The translations under genes were made by a program, and so were the position numbers. A DNA stretch of 64,000 bases from Onchocerca lupi (lineage: Eukaryota > Nematoda > Chromadorea > Rhabditida > Onchocercidae): positions 62,001 to 126,000 of the forward strand of contig JAOVVO010000019.1 in NCBI GenBank assembly GCA_028564675.1, given 5' to 3'. The notes under the pieces were generated by a model. That model searched no databases, had not been told where the DNA came from, and saw only the letters and a list, made by a program, of their open reading frames with translations. Positions 37,301 to 50,598 of the stretch are shown one piece after another; position 1 is the first letter of the stretch, and every line of letters starts with the position of its first letter.

Positions 37301-40300
37301 AAGAATAGTTGGAGGCCGATTTGGCGCGCTACAAACCGCTACCAAACAATCTTCATTTACATCAAGCACAGTCCAACTTCCGTGGAACGTACCTAAAATA
37401 GGCTTAGAAAGATCACATGATAAAGATTACAACTACATTTCATAATCATCATATTATCATATATATTTATATTTTAAATGTCTTTAAAGACATTTAAACT
37501 AAGTCGATGAATATCAAAATTAGAATATGCATAGATAAAGTAAGAAGTAACTGAAAAAGCAGTTTTTATCCTTGAAAATCGTTCATCTGTAACCTTACTC
37601 TCTAGCAAAACACAATCTCTAAATAACGTAAATTGTACATACCGTTATTCGTAATTTTTTCTAACTTTCCTGTTTCTGTATTTATGCTTACAATTTCCTG
37701 AAAAAAAAATAGAAAAATAATGAGAACTAATGTATAAGAGTGCAGTTTTGCTTTAATATGTTCGAAAAGAAGCTTAATATAACTGAAAGCCCTTCTTTTT
37801 TTTTTCTACAAGTTCTGGCCAAAAAATTCAGCTCACTCTTTTAGAACCCCACACAGTTGAAACAAATATTCGTTTATTATCACTGGACCATGGTCTTTCC
37901 GCTAACTGCACAGCATAAAGCCCAGGAAACTGCTTACGATCTGATAAAAAAGTGATTTTAAAAAAGCATACAAAGCTCACAGAAATGTATAAAGAAGTAA
38001 AATAGAAAACCTTTAAAAATTCAGTCATTCTAATTTCTCTTAATAATTGCGCTCCATAATAAAAGGTCTTATAATATACTAAGCTGGTTTTTTATGTGTC
38101 CAAAACAATACTTACTAGTTATAAGAAAATACTAAGATTAGTACCGCTAACTGCAGTGACGATTGGAACCAATAGTTGTTGTTCGTTTTTATTCCAGTCT
38201 AGCTAAAAAATCTAAATATTTAAATACCATAACTTGTTCTTATAAAAACTCAATTTCTGGTTACCAATAACATTCGAAGTCAGATAACTTGGAAAGTACA
38301 AATTTGTGACATCTCATGATGATGGATCAAATGAAATAAAAATACGATTGTAGTATCATTAAGACACCATAACTGAGAATTTAAATGCTCTGCAATTTTT
38401 CGGAAAGACAGAAATCGAGACTTTCAACAAGAATCCCTTCGAAAACCAACTATTTGATGTTTCGGAAACGTACGAATGTTCCATAAAAACTTTTGTATGT
38501 TTTTCGAGAATTTAAAGTTGCTAATCTTTGCAGAATATATTTCCCAACAAAATAAAAGATAAATTCATCAGAAATTAGTTCACATATAAAATAAATCAGA
38601 CTATTAACAATGGAACTTACCAACTGACAAGAAACTGATGCGTGATGAGGTCCTCCAGACTGACGTTGGAAATAAATCAGTTTAGATTTATTTGGAGAAA
38701 ATGATAATCCTTCGATTGAGACATTTTGATTACTTAATGAAGTTAATTTTGCTGAAGCCAATTCATAATAGAATAAGGTCCCTCTGAAAATGAATAGAAT
38801 TGAAAAAAAGCGTGGAAACTATTTCACTTGAAATGGAGGATTGTATAGACAAACAAACCCTCTGTTATTGCAATATATCTTTCCCAATTTGACAGGAGTA
38901 TTTTGGATTCCGAAAAACACGATTCCTTCATCGTTTGGACCCCAGATATACTGTAAATTTGAAACATAAAAAGTGATTTATAGAAACAACAGAAAGAACC
39001 GTTGCTATCTAGAGAACTGGATAACCCCAAAAAAATCGTCCCATTTAAATCATCAAGAATATACTATTATTCATGTCGCTGTGGTACCAAGACTTTCCGA
39101 TTAATAGAAAATTAAAAAATTTAATAAGAAATACTAAACTTGAAACTAACATAAGTAGGAGTGATACTATCAGGTATCTGATCCAATACAGTGATATTGC
39201 CGCTCATAACGTCAAATATAGATAGGACTGGTTGCCGAATTTCGTATCGCTGTTCGCCCCAGTTTTCAATAAACTCATAATTATCGCCCTATTTAGAATG
39301 CTATTAGTCATTGTGGAAAACAATTTCATTATAATTAGTAAAGAATGACTAGTAAAAACAGAATTTTTCTGCAAGATTTGAATTTTAAATCCCTAAACAC
39401 ATTCGATTTGGATCCTTAAATGTCTTCAGTATATTATATTATCTAATTAATAACAATAGTGTTCATTAAATACTAATGAGAATAAACGTTATTGATAAGT
39501 TCAGAAAATGGTAAAAAGATTAAGCTATACTTATCATCCTTGATCCCGAAAAAACTCGAAAAAAAAAAACAGAATTGCTATGCATCTATTTTAAAGAATA
39601 TATTGGCACCGTAATATGAAACATAATGTAAGAAACTGTGTGCTGAGAGGTGATAAGTTCACTTACAACACTGGAATCGAGGAAGTTTTCTTCATTAGTC
39701 CAGTCTAATTCGGCATCGTAGTATTCTTTTTTTTTAACGAACTTTTCGGCCGCATATAATAAATGGCCTTCCCCACTGGACCATTTCAAACCACCGAATT
39801 CTTCTGCAAAATATTTTCCAGCATTTCTAATAAATACTGCTTTATACAATATTAAACTGAACTTAAGAAATGGGAAGTAAAATTTTAAAATACAATGGTC
39901 CTAATAATTTTTTAGTACAACAGTAATAAAATAGCAGTAGCAACACGAAGAAATCTTAACGAGATAATAATAAATCATCAAAACTTGTAAACAGATAACC
40001 ACAAATAATATTTATAATATGGCAAAGTGACACCAAAGGATAATCAGATGTAACAAATAAATGTAACATATCTTACTAGAACGAATTATTTATTTGCGAA
40101 AATTCACTTTTTTGAGCTGACCCTCATAATCAGTTGTGATCTACTTATTTTTTTTGTTTTTTGGCCTGTACAAAAGAATTTTTCCAACGTAGAGAATATT
40201 CATTGCAAAACTGGAATATAAAATGAGGCTTAGCTTATTCTCCCCTAATAGTAGCTCATGTGATCGATCGACTATATCATGCAAATAAATGACTTAATAA

Positions 40301-41859
40301 TATTTTAAAAAATTTAAAAAAATAATTTACCATCATTATAAATCAGACCATGCTTTTTTGGTGATGTCACATCAGCGCAGCAAATTTCAATATGCTCTGT
40401 CTGGTCAAATATCTAAAAATTTAAAAATTTGATGCGGCTCTGCCTATCTAAGTTGTATTAAATTAAATCGAATTCCAAACGGAATATCCATCATTTCTTT
40501 CAGTTAACTATATATGAAAAAAAACGTTACGAGGAGAGCCAAAAAAGTGGCTCTAACTAATAAGACAATCCTGAGTTATTATGATATTAAGGCTGTTCGT
40601 CTTTTTGCTCAAGAAAATAAAACGACCCAAAAAAATTAACAGACCTTAATGTATTGCTTCTTGTCCTTGCCGTTGGATAAAGTAATAAGCGTGGCACATC
40701 TTGAATCGCTGCGCGAAAAAGCTATTAATTCTTCTCTAAACAAAATATTTAAGCGAAAGAAAAAAAAAATCTCAAATTTAAGTGGGAAATACTAGTGAAA
40801 TACTTTTCGCTATTTCGGAAAACTCCTTATTTTAGTTTTCTTATTACATAAAAATTTTACTGTGCAAGTAATGCTTTTAATATTCAAGTTCCGATATTCA
40901 TATTAATCTTCTAAGTGAGATGTAAAAAAGATTACGCTACGGCAGTAAGTGGTAGCGATGTTGTTGAAATGAGCTCATATATGTCCGGTTCATCAGTTTT
41001 TGGCACGATCAAACTTAAACGCTGCATTTTTACCGATTTCTTTAACTCCATTGCATGATTCGCCCAAACAGAGGAAATCTAAGCATAATGGAAATATGTA
41101 CTTTTAATTCAATGAAGTAAAATGCCCAAATGAACAGAAGAAAATAATGAATTAGTCCATTATTTTATCTGTAACTTACAGGTAGAATGCGTATCCTGTT
41201 CTTTCTGATCAACAATAATCAGAAATTTGAAACAAGCGTTTTTATAGATTAAGGCTCTAATTGGATTTGATTTCTGGCCGCTACAAGATCCAAACAGGCG
41301 AACAAAATAAAAAGAAAACAATAAAAACATTCATCCGGCAAACAAAATCACAGTATATAACGTATTCAAATATATAATGAAAATAAATGAAAAAATATAG
41401 AGAAATGCGAAACATACTTCAATATATTTCCCTCGACGTCGTAAGCGAGCATTTTGTGGTAAAGGTACCTAAAACAAACAATACGATCATGCAGATATAA
41501 GGGGAATATTGGTCGATTTTTCTTTAAAAAAAAATTAAAAAAAAATGAATTTAAAAAATAACTGCTTGAAATAAGTCATAAAAGATTACTTGCGCAATGT
41601 CAAGATAAAGATCCTTGAGCTTCTCCAAAGCTTTTAAGGTTATTGAGGTGGCACCCACCTGCAAGCTGAAATGATATGAAATGTTTTTGTCCTATATGTT
41701 AATATGCTTTTTTTCTTGTTTCTATTTTTGTTTTTTGCTTTTGTCCTACATGTTTGAAACTATTTTTAGCATTTCCAGAAACTGACAGAAGTAATGCACA
41801 TTTCATTAGTTAACTATCGATTACGAAAAGGTTGGAAATTACCTATTCGAGTTATTCAT
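34335..41859 (-). CDS. apeh: acylaminoacyl-peptidase (acylpeptide hydrolase, S9 family)
   Basis: Serine peptidase that removes N-acylated amino acids from peptides in the cytosol. Twenty-three exons join in phase to 729 residues; human APEH has 732. Exons in order: 41843-41859, 41590-41665, 41418-41468, 40936-41078, 40645-40735, 40331-40412, 39667-39803, 39151-39288, 38859-38950, 38621-38783, 38145-38202, 37837-37940, 37643-37697, 37265-37392, 36908-37001, 36601-36703, 36237-36381, 35923-36036, 35722-35770, 35479-35509, 35015-35123, 34658-34761, 34335-34440. The N-terminal part is the beta-propeller (E-N-W-G-E-Q-R, V-L-S-I-F-D-V-M-S-G-N-I). The alpha/beta hydrolase part has P-H-G-G-P-H-S, N-Y-H-G-S-L-G-F-G and G-G-S-H-G-G-F. 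The catalytic triad is about Ser583, Asp673 (N-G-E-K-D-L-R) and His704 (P-E-A-C-H-S). The ATG exon is only 17 nt. Confidence 0.95.
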
Positions 41860-44638
41860 AATGGATCAGAGCGAATGAGCGATCGTTCCCTTTTTCAAAG
41901 TTCGATTTCAAATAACTGCACGTTGAGTGCTGCAATAAAATCTAAAACACAATAAAATGACAGATGTAAACTTGCATAAATCCAGTATCTTAAGCCAAAC
42001 TAATCAAAGAATTCCCATCTTAATGATTATCATGTTTATATGTTCGAATGTTTCATCGGTGATAGTTAAATTTAAAAATATCTATACTTCATTCAAGCAA
42101 GCAAGACGTCATACTCATTGAAATTTTTAGAAAGGTCAAAGACGTTTCGTCCCACAATTCCTCCAATTATTCGCTTTACCGAATATAACACGTACTCCAA
42201 CTGTCTACTGAACGCTCTGAAATTTGTATCGCTTGGAATGAAATGCAACATCTTCGTCCATTATCAATAAACGATACAATTTGGATTGGTAATATGATTC
42301 AATCATTAAAGACACGAGAGGTATATTATGTGAACATTACTATCAATAGCTCAATGATGAATGAATGAAATGGTACTTACAAATTTCAAGGCTATTTTTG
42401 AAGCCTATACGTTGTTGATAATCTACGACGATTAATGGAAAAATGAAATTATGTAAATAAATGCAAAATGAATTCAAAGTTTTCTACAAAAAAGAAACTT
42501 TGAAATCATTTTGCATAGATTCACAAAATTCTTTTGCATCTTAAATTTCGGTCTTCATCAAAAAGGTTTTAAAGAAATTTGGAAGTCGATTTTCAGCTTT
42601 TTTAGATTTCAAGTTATATTAACTGATAGAAGGCATACTACAAGTATCGATGCAGTTCCGGTACTCTTGAACTCACGATTTCCAATTTCATTTAGTTTAT
42701 TCCAATTAATTATTTCTTTTATATGTAATTCATTTCACTGTCATTGTTTGCAAAGAGATTTTTTTTCTTCACGTCATGGCACTTCCTGTTACTATTAATT
42801 CAAGTCATATTAGCATAGAAAATACTTATTATGTTGTTGATGATATAACTAGTTAAAACCTATAATTTTTCTTTTTTTTTTTTTTAGGAATTAAAACCCA
42901 TAATGCTTTTTTCACAAAAATTTTGAAAAATTTTATTGAAAAGAAATAGAAGACAATTGCATTTTAATTTCAAAAAATTATTTCTAAATAAGAATATCAT
43001 CGTTTTGAATACTGTTGTTTTCATTAAGCAATCTTCTCATTCGTCTCCTAATAAGCACCATAACAGTGTTATCACTGAACCATTTTGTCGGATAAATAAT
43101 AAAACATTTTTACGGTAGATTTCTGTAATCTTTAATTAGTAGAAATATCTTTTCAAATCTTATTTATGGAGAATTTTCCTGATGCAATCTTTCTGGTATT
43201 GATATAATCTTAAAAACCAAAGCAAATACTCACTATAAAAAGATAGCCTCAAGCTTCAAGTCTTTTTTTTAAAACTTCTTTGACACTTTTCGAATGTAAT
43301 TATTCGTGACAGCTGTCTTATGTCTTCGATCAAATTTAATATCATGGTACTTATTTAAAGTAATTTTTCGTTCCATCACCTAAAAAAAGAATTTATTTTA
43401 TTAAAGCAAATTTAACATCATTTCCTATCCTATTTTTTTATATTCTGAGAAAAAATTTGGTCAAACTTTATTATCCATTTTTATCCTTGCAGCATTTACA
43501 GCCTATTAATATCTTCGAACCTTTACTTATACTTAGCTAATAAGACAGTCATCCAATAAATAAAGCGAGATATCGTTTTGTTTTGTCATTCATAGCACGG
43601 ATTCATTTTACTCTCAAATAATTTTCAGTCTCACTCTGACGAATATTTCTTCAGAGTAAACTTTCTACAGTAAATTTTGTTTTACAGATTTTCTAATGAG
43701 TCAGAAGAAACAAATTCTAGCTTAGAGCTGATGAGAAATCAAGTACCTTAATTATACCAACGATACATTTTATTTCTAGTTTATGCAAAATATTGGCTTT
43801 TTGAAGCAATATTTCATCTTTCTTTCAGTTCTATATTCCAACTGAATTTTAAACAATCACAAAAATTTATTCAATGACAATTTATCGAAGAATACATTAG
43901 TTCAATTGCAGATGGTCTCTAACGACAAGTTGCTTTTTGTTTGATTAAAAGGCCTTACTCACTAAGAGCTTTTTGAAGGAATTCGTTATCTTATCGTGGA
44001 TTGTCTCCATAGCAAATAATATTATTTCTTCTTATGGTTATTCCTTCCAGTATTATCCATTAAATGGCTTATATTGCATGAAATGCCATTAAATACCTTT
44101 GTCATTAAATGACCTCTCAAAGCAATATCTCATCTTTCTTGTTTTTGCTTGAATGACATATCGTATTATTCCTTATAATTTTCAAAATGCTCACAGCAGA
44201 ATTCAAATTACAATTTTTCAATTTTGCATTAAATATGCTTGTGAATAAAATATTGCGGCATTTTTTTTTCATAGGAAATTTATAATAAAGGAATGAAGTT
44301 GATGATATAGCTATAAAATTTAATATTTGTAAAAACATATTTAGATGTTAATTAAAATCTCTTTGTTCTTGCTAATTTTTGATTGCGGCAAAAAACAAGC
44401 CATTTATGTTAAATATTTCTGGGTTTTTTTTTTTTTTTTTGGAATAAAAAGATCAAATTTTCGGCATGATTTCTTGTTAGTTATTCTTCATCGAAAAGTA
44501 GGTATATTTCAAAAAATGACATTATTACCGTTTAAACTTCTAACAACAAAAACTTATAATTTCTCTACTTTACATCTTAAATTTCATATTTATTTTAAAT
44601 CAAAATCTAATAAATTTTCAGGTCAATTTTTTAAATGT
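41860..44638. other. intergenic upstream of the peptidase gene
   Basis: About 2.8 kb with T-rich runs and short unsupported open frames. No exon, RNA gene or repeat I can support. Confidence 0.45.
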
Positions 44639-44802
44639 ATGAATTAATGATGATTAAAAAATTATACTTACGAAAGAATTTCAAGGATCAGGATATCGTA
44701 CGAATATTCTGATCCTTAAAATATCTGCTCTGTATATCGCAAGAATATTCTGACCCTTGAAATTCTTTCGCAACCATAATTTTTCAACCATCATTGATTC
44801 AT
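44639..44802. repeat. foldback element with about 60-bp inverted arms
   Basis: The left arm ATGAATTAATGATGATTAAAAAATTAT...CGAAAGAATTTCAAGGATCAG (44639-44695) is mirrored by the right arm ending ...CTTTCGCAACCATAATTTTTCAACCATCATTGATTCAT (to 44802). The centre holds two direct copies of GAATATTCTGA(T/C)CCTT. It looks like a MITE or the relic of one. No coding capacity. Confidence 0.75.
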
Positions 44803-47800
44803 GCATAAATCTAATATTAAATTTTTACTGAAATGCAATTCACCTTTTTGCCTTTTAACATCATCCAACGATATTAACTGTGATTTAATTAGTGGGCGAT
44901 TTCATCATTCTTAATTATTCTAGTTGATATAAAAATCAAAACAAAAATATGAAGTACTAAATAAATTAATTTAAGGATATCAAATATTCATAGAGGTTTC
45001 AGGAAGTAATTTTGCAACAACATGATTGAATATGTAAATTAATTATATCATTTAATCTTTGCAATATAATAAATCGTTGGAAACCAGGAAATTTAAAAAA
45101 CTTTCAGAAAAAGTAGGCTTTTCTTTCGATCATTTTCGGTGATGCAGGTAGTCTCGAAAAAACTTATGTACGCAGTGATTCTGAAACATTTTTTCAGCGG
45201 AAGTAAATCAGAGGAGTGAAATTTTTCCTTGAAAAACTTCTTTTCAATGGAAGGGAACCATGGAAATGAAATTTTCTGAGTCCATTAATAAAAGTGGGCA
45301 GGTTAACATTTTTCTTATTATTTGAGGAGAAATTATTATTCATTCAAAGATTTGAATAAATTAAACTCAAAAATTGAATCAAATAGTTTTAAAAAAGGTT
45401 CATATTGATAGCAAAGCATTTGATGAATTTTCATATCATGATTTTTGTTTTTGCTGTAAATGCTACCTTTGGCAAAATTGCTCTTAATTGGATAATTACG
45501 CAAAATCCACCCATCATTTCAAAATCTTTCAATATCATTTAGTTTCATTTAATCCATTTAAAACTCAGAATCTGCTAGCAGGATTTAGCATTTAGCTTTA
45601 TCCAAAAATTCAAAATTGAACATAATAATTTCGATTTGATATTCCCAACAGATGAATATAATCATGCAGAGATTAAATGTGCGAAAGTTGAAAGTCTTTT
45701 GCATTGTGCCATTTTTAAAATCACATTTGATGAATCAATCGCTGCATCAAAATATGTAAGATCAGTACGAAATTTTGTCAATTTACTTCGTTTAATATTC
45801 AATAATTCAAAATCAAAATTATGTTGTCAAATTTGATTTGATTGTATTTTACATATTGGTATCAATTCGATTTCCTTGTTTCTATGATGCACATCGGAAT
45901 CGAAGGAAAAAAAGGGAAAAGCAAAAATTGCTCAATAACCCTAATAATTATTACTGAACAATATCAAACATTAATTAATTAATGCTAAATGATATTTACT
46001 TTAGCAGTGGGCGGTAGTTGTAATTATTTATCATTGTAATGGCCAATATTTAGATAATTGGATGCATTTGACACATATAATTAATTTCGAGACTTTATTT
46101 ACAGTACTTAAATACGCACACGAGATAAAAGTATATTGAAGTACATGAAAGTGAAGATGAAAGACAGCAATATTCGTAAACAAATAAAAATGTTTCAACT
46201 GAATTCTGTTTGGAATAGTAGTCTTAAATGTTGAATTTAGTGTTTTTTAATTAAGAAAATTTCCTTTTTTATACGGCTCAGACTAGATTTTCTCCTTTAT
46301 TTTTTTCCAATCCAAAATGATTTTTTTAGAAGAGAATACGAGGAAGAGTAGAGAAGGGTGATGTAAAAGGATCAGAAAAATTTGAATAACTATGAAATTT
46401 AGAATCATCTTTGATTGGAAGCAAATTTATTGAGAAATAGTGCCAATTAAAGCTTAATATCTCTTTAGCTATTGCATAGCGATTTGCTATGATAATAATA
46501 ATCAATTTTTCTTTATCAAATGTTATTGCTTAATAACCGGAAAAAATTTCATTGCTTCTTTAATCTTTTCAGAAATTTTAGCATACAAAAATTTTTTTTT
46601 TTGAAATTCCCGAAAATTTCATAGATGCGCTATTGGTTAGTTGTCAGAAAATGTCATTAGAAGACTTTGAAAATGAAAACGAATGAAAAATTACGATAAT
46701 GATGGGAGGAAAAAGATGAAAAAATCTCTTTTGCCAAGCTTTCATTTAGAATACATTTCAATTTATCACACTACTTAGCTTTTTCGCAAAATTATATTAT
46801 GCTAAGAGTTCTATTCCTTTTGCCCAGAAGCTTATAAATGTAACGCATATAATTTCAAACATTTTTACTGGTGTAGTTATTGCATATTCTTTACTAATAA
46901 GACTGAAGTTTTCACTGATAAAAAATTTTATCAGTAGAAACTTCAGCATTTTAGCAATAAATCAGTAGGTTTATCAGTAAATAAAAATCTTTTGTTATCG
47001 TTATTAATTATCATTAACTTTGATACTTGTCAAAAATTTAGATCTTTTCCATTAGCTTATATTTTCTAATTATTCAGCATCTTTGAAGGATTTAGATTAC
47101 CATTATTGCTAATTTTCAACAATCTAGATCGATACATAAGTTTTCTTTGTTGTGCAATAAACATTAAATCCATTTCCACCAATTCCTGAAATTAAATCGT
47201 AATAAATTTGATACTTGGCAACAGAAAATTAGAATCCTTTAATGAAGTTGATGAATTATGGTAGTTATTATGATAATTGGTAGCTATATTGTTTGATTTT
47301 TTGAAAAAAGGTAATAAACTAATCGATTGATTAGCTGTATCTATCATTATGTTTTAAAAGTAGTATTTTTTTTAATCATAATTTACATCATATTTCATGA
47401 AACTCATTAATTAATAAATCTGAACCACATTCGAAATAAGAAGTCGGAGCTACTCCGTTGGAAGTTAAAAAGATTAAGAAACAGGAAAAATATATTTATT
47501 TTTTAAGATTCACCTGATGATTACAAAGAAAGCATCGGAAGTTGTCGATTTATTTTATTAATAATAAAAATAATAATAATAAAAGGATTTTTTGGAAGCA
47601 ACATTTTTTTTTTTTTTTTTGGGGGGGTTGGGGGCAGAAATGAAATCCAATTCGCATAAGCAAATTTTAAGTCTCTCTATTTCACACTTTTAAGTTTTAA
47701 TTCTGAATGACTCACTCAAAAAGCTGTTGGTAATACCAGTAGGATGAAATCAATTAACAAATTTAAGTAGCGGAAAATAATAAACTTAAGTTATGGGAAC

Positions 47801-47937
47801 TTCAAATAAAACCTGTACGATTAAAGCCTTGTAATGAACGTGTTGAAATTTATCTGATACGCTGATTGTATTCAACTGATTAATCGTTGTTTTAATAAAA
47901 TGCCTTCCAGCGATATTTAAAAATCTTTTTTTTCCCA
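44803..47937. other. intergenic upstream of the neuropeptide gene
   Basis: Gene-poor. A hairpin lies at 46903-46946 (arms CTGAAGTTTT.ACTGATAAAA and its complement), and a poly-T/poly-G block at about 47606-47630. A 66-codon frame at 45636-45836 is not supported by borders. Confidence 0.45.
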
Positions 47938-47951
47938 GGATACATTGAAAG
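47938..47951 (+). other. probable trans-splice acceptor and 5' UTR of the neuropeptide gene
   Basis: TTTTTTTTCCCAG ends at 47938. Thirteen bases (GATACATTGAAAG) precede the ATG. The signal peptide starts immediately, so no upstream coding exon is expected. Confidence 0.5.
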
Positions 47952-49276
47952 ATGGATTTTGCTTTGAAGATATTTGTCATATTCATGTTACTTTTTTTCA
48001 ATGTCATTTCTTGTCAGGAGGTCATTTTTTTTTTTTTTTTTTGAAGCTATCATTAATCAATGATTTTTATTTTGATTCTTTATTTAAAACATTTCATAAT
48101 ATTAGCAATATTTTCATGAAATGCATCCCATAAGTATAAAAAAATTTAAGAAAAAAATTGGCAGAAAACAAATATTGCTAACTGAGAGTCATTTGTAGAA
48201 GACGAATGGCATTTTTTGGAGCTATATGTAATACAAAGCATTTAAATTTCAAAAATCACTTGACAATGCATCTTTTCACTTTCAGCTCCGTCTACTGAAA
48301 CATTACAATAATTTTTCAAAAGTCTAATAATTTTAATCTGGATCAAAAAAAAAATTTTTTTTTTTTGATCCAGATTAAATTATAACGAATGATACTTTTG
48401 CTTTTTTTCCTAAAAATTACAAATTTTTTGTATCTAAACTTTGTTTTCAAAATTTCTCACAGATGATAGATGAAACGTTGGACAAACATGAATCAACAGC
48501 ACTTGGAAAACGAGCCAAATTTGCATTTGCAAAGCGATATCCTTCGAGATTTGCTTTTGCTAAACGATACGATGACGAAGTGAGTTGCTTTTATTGAATA
48601 TTTTTAATGATCATTTCTCGCTTCTTACCTGTTTTCTTGATTACTTTCGGTAAAATATTTATATCTTAAAAATCTATAAACAATAGTTTCTAGTTTCATT
48701 TTATAGTCATTCCATTTTACTGATCATTTCTCGCTTCCTATTTTTTTGAAACTTTTTAGCGCTACTAGTAAACGCACACAGATTGCGATAATTTTTACGA
48801 TTAGTATTTGTGAATACTTACTGGACTGTATTTCTTAGGTAACTGGATGATTAAATTTTGTAGAGAAATAACTTTCATAGAAAAATCAAATATGCTCTGA
48901 CAACTTTTCATCAATTACCATAAGTTCGAGAAGAAACATTGGACGATGATAACATTCAAGATTCGCTGATTACCGCAAAAGAGCTCTCACGGCGAATTTT
49001 GCTTAGAAATTGAGCATAAAAGATAATTTCTCCACTGGTATATATTTATCGGGATTATCGGCCATTTGGCCGATCTATTATTTTCAATTATAGGCTTCAG
49101 AATAGAAACTTAAAATATTAAATAATAAAAATTGTTGATTGCATAATCAGATTAAGGCACATTTTTTGCAGGATTTGTACAATTACATGAAGAAAGCAAT
49201 GCATTTCGACTATCCCGTACGCTACATGCGCAATTTTGCATTCGCAAAACGTGATCCTTACTTATCATTTGCGTAA
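47952..49276 (+). CDS. FAFA-type neuropeptide precursor, NLP-18/NLP-20-like
   Basis: Three exons (47952-48020, 48463-48579, 49172-49276) join in phase 0 to a 96-residue precursor. Residues 1-21 are a signal peptide (IFVIFMLLFFNVISCQ). Dibasic KR sites then release AKFAFA, YPSRFAFA, a longer peptide ending M-R-N-F-A-F-A, and the C-terminal DPYLSFA. No Gly precedes the KR sites, so the peptides would end in free -FA and not in an amide. C. elegans NLP-18 and NLP-20 peptides also end in -FAFA (SPYRAFAFA is NLP-18), and this is the basis of the assignment. Each exon ends on a codon boundary, and the FAFA repeats fall in exons 2 and 3. The precursor is short, with fewer copies than NLP-18. Orthology to nlp-18 versus nlp-20 is not resolved. 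Confidence 0.85.
48328..48383. repeat. near-perfect palindrome inside intron 1 of the neuropeptide gene
   Basis: ATAATTTTAATCTGGATCAAAAA is followed by an A/T run and its reverse complement, with one unpaired base. As RNA it would form a long hairpin within the 442-nt intron. Confidence 0.8.
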
Positions 49277-50598
49277 AAATTCGATTTCAAATTTTGCTGT
49301 TTATTCCATCATTTTGCATTAATAGTGATAATCAATGTATCGTAATTGTTTTCCATGCTGAAATAATAAGTTGATAAAGTTTTGAAGTCTGTACTATTCC
49401 CTATCTTCTTCATATATATCTTACGATGTTTCTTGCATCAGAAGCTTCCTTTTTTCTCAGAAAATTTATCAGAATTTGTTAAAAGTGCAGTCGAAGTTTT
49501 CAATTCGATGAAAAAGAAAAACTTGTGCAAATTTAGGAACCAAACTTTTTTTATGCAGTGAAAATATCTTCGTCTAATTACTTCGGGAAGGAAATATGAA
49601 ATTTTAAAATGCTTTAAATTTTATCAAAAAAATTTTTTTGATAAAATAGATTTTCTTTTTTTTGAATTTTTTCTAGAGATTGAACAAATTATAGAAGTCT
49701 CTTACTTTAATAAGTTTCCTCATCTATTTTGAAAACAAAAAACCAGGATGAATTTTGCTTGAATTACGTTATGAAGCACCAATTATCGTCAATAAACATT
49801 GTTTCCGTATGAGTACACAGCTAGAAACAACGAAAGACGATTACTAAGTTCCAAAACTAAAAGTTTTCACAATCAGAGAGTTGATTCCAAGCCTAGATAC
49901 TTAGCAACGACGATTAATTCCGAACATAATCGTATAAAATAAGCTCAAATATTCAGATTATGTCATCTGACGAAAAATTTGATTTTAACAATTGTTGAGA
50001 ACCAATCCATAAAAAACAGTAATATTGTATTTATAGAATTTTAGCAACAATCACAAACGAAATTATTTTCATTTAACTTTATGACGCGAAATTTCCGTAA
50101 ATCTACAAATTTTGATAAACATAATTTAAGAAAAGATAATATAATTGTACTCTAGAAAAAAAAGAGATTTCATTAATTATCAAGAAATTTAAAGATATGC
50201 TTCTTTCGTTGTTGAATTTTTCAAAATCGGAACATTCCAATTTGATAGCAACTTTATTTTTCAAATTAGAATTGAACATATTTATTAAATCAATAAAGCA
50301 TCAGGAACTTATTATCTCTGTTATCCTACTTTTCTGATTGTATACCGGATGCTTTTGAAATTATCACCAAACTTTGATAATTCCAAAAGCACCCCAAAGT
50401 ACAATCAAAAAGTTAGGATAATAGAGGAGGCAGTTTATCATCAAACTTCTTTTTATCACTTTTTTGATTTACGCCCAGCTACTTCTGAAATTAGTGCTGT
50501 TGTCTGCTATTATTACATGGGACATCGCCTGTCACTATTTCACATGCTTTCTTGTATTTAATCATCTCTTAGCAAAATAACAACTACTATAATGCCAA
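49277..50598. other. intergenic, with a perfect 30-bp palindrome
   Basis: ATTTTATCAAAAAAA and its exact complement lie back to back at 49618-49647. Otherwise AT-rich without recognised genes. Confidence 0.5.

Noticed and set aside
45636..45836. 66-codon open frame
   Set aside because: The acceptor-like sequence before it is weak, no donor or partner exon fits, and no family is recognised.
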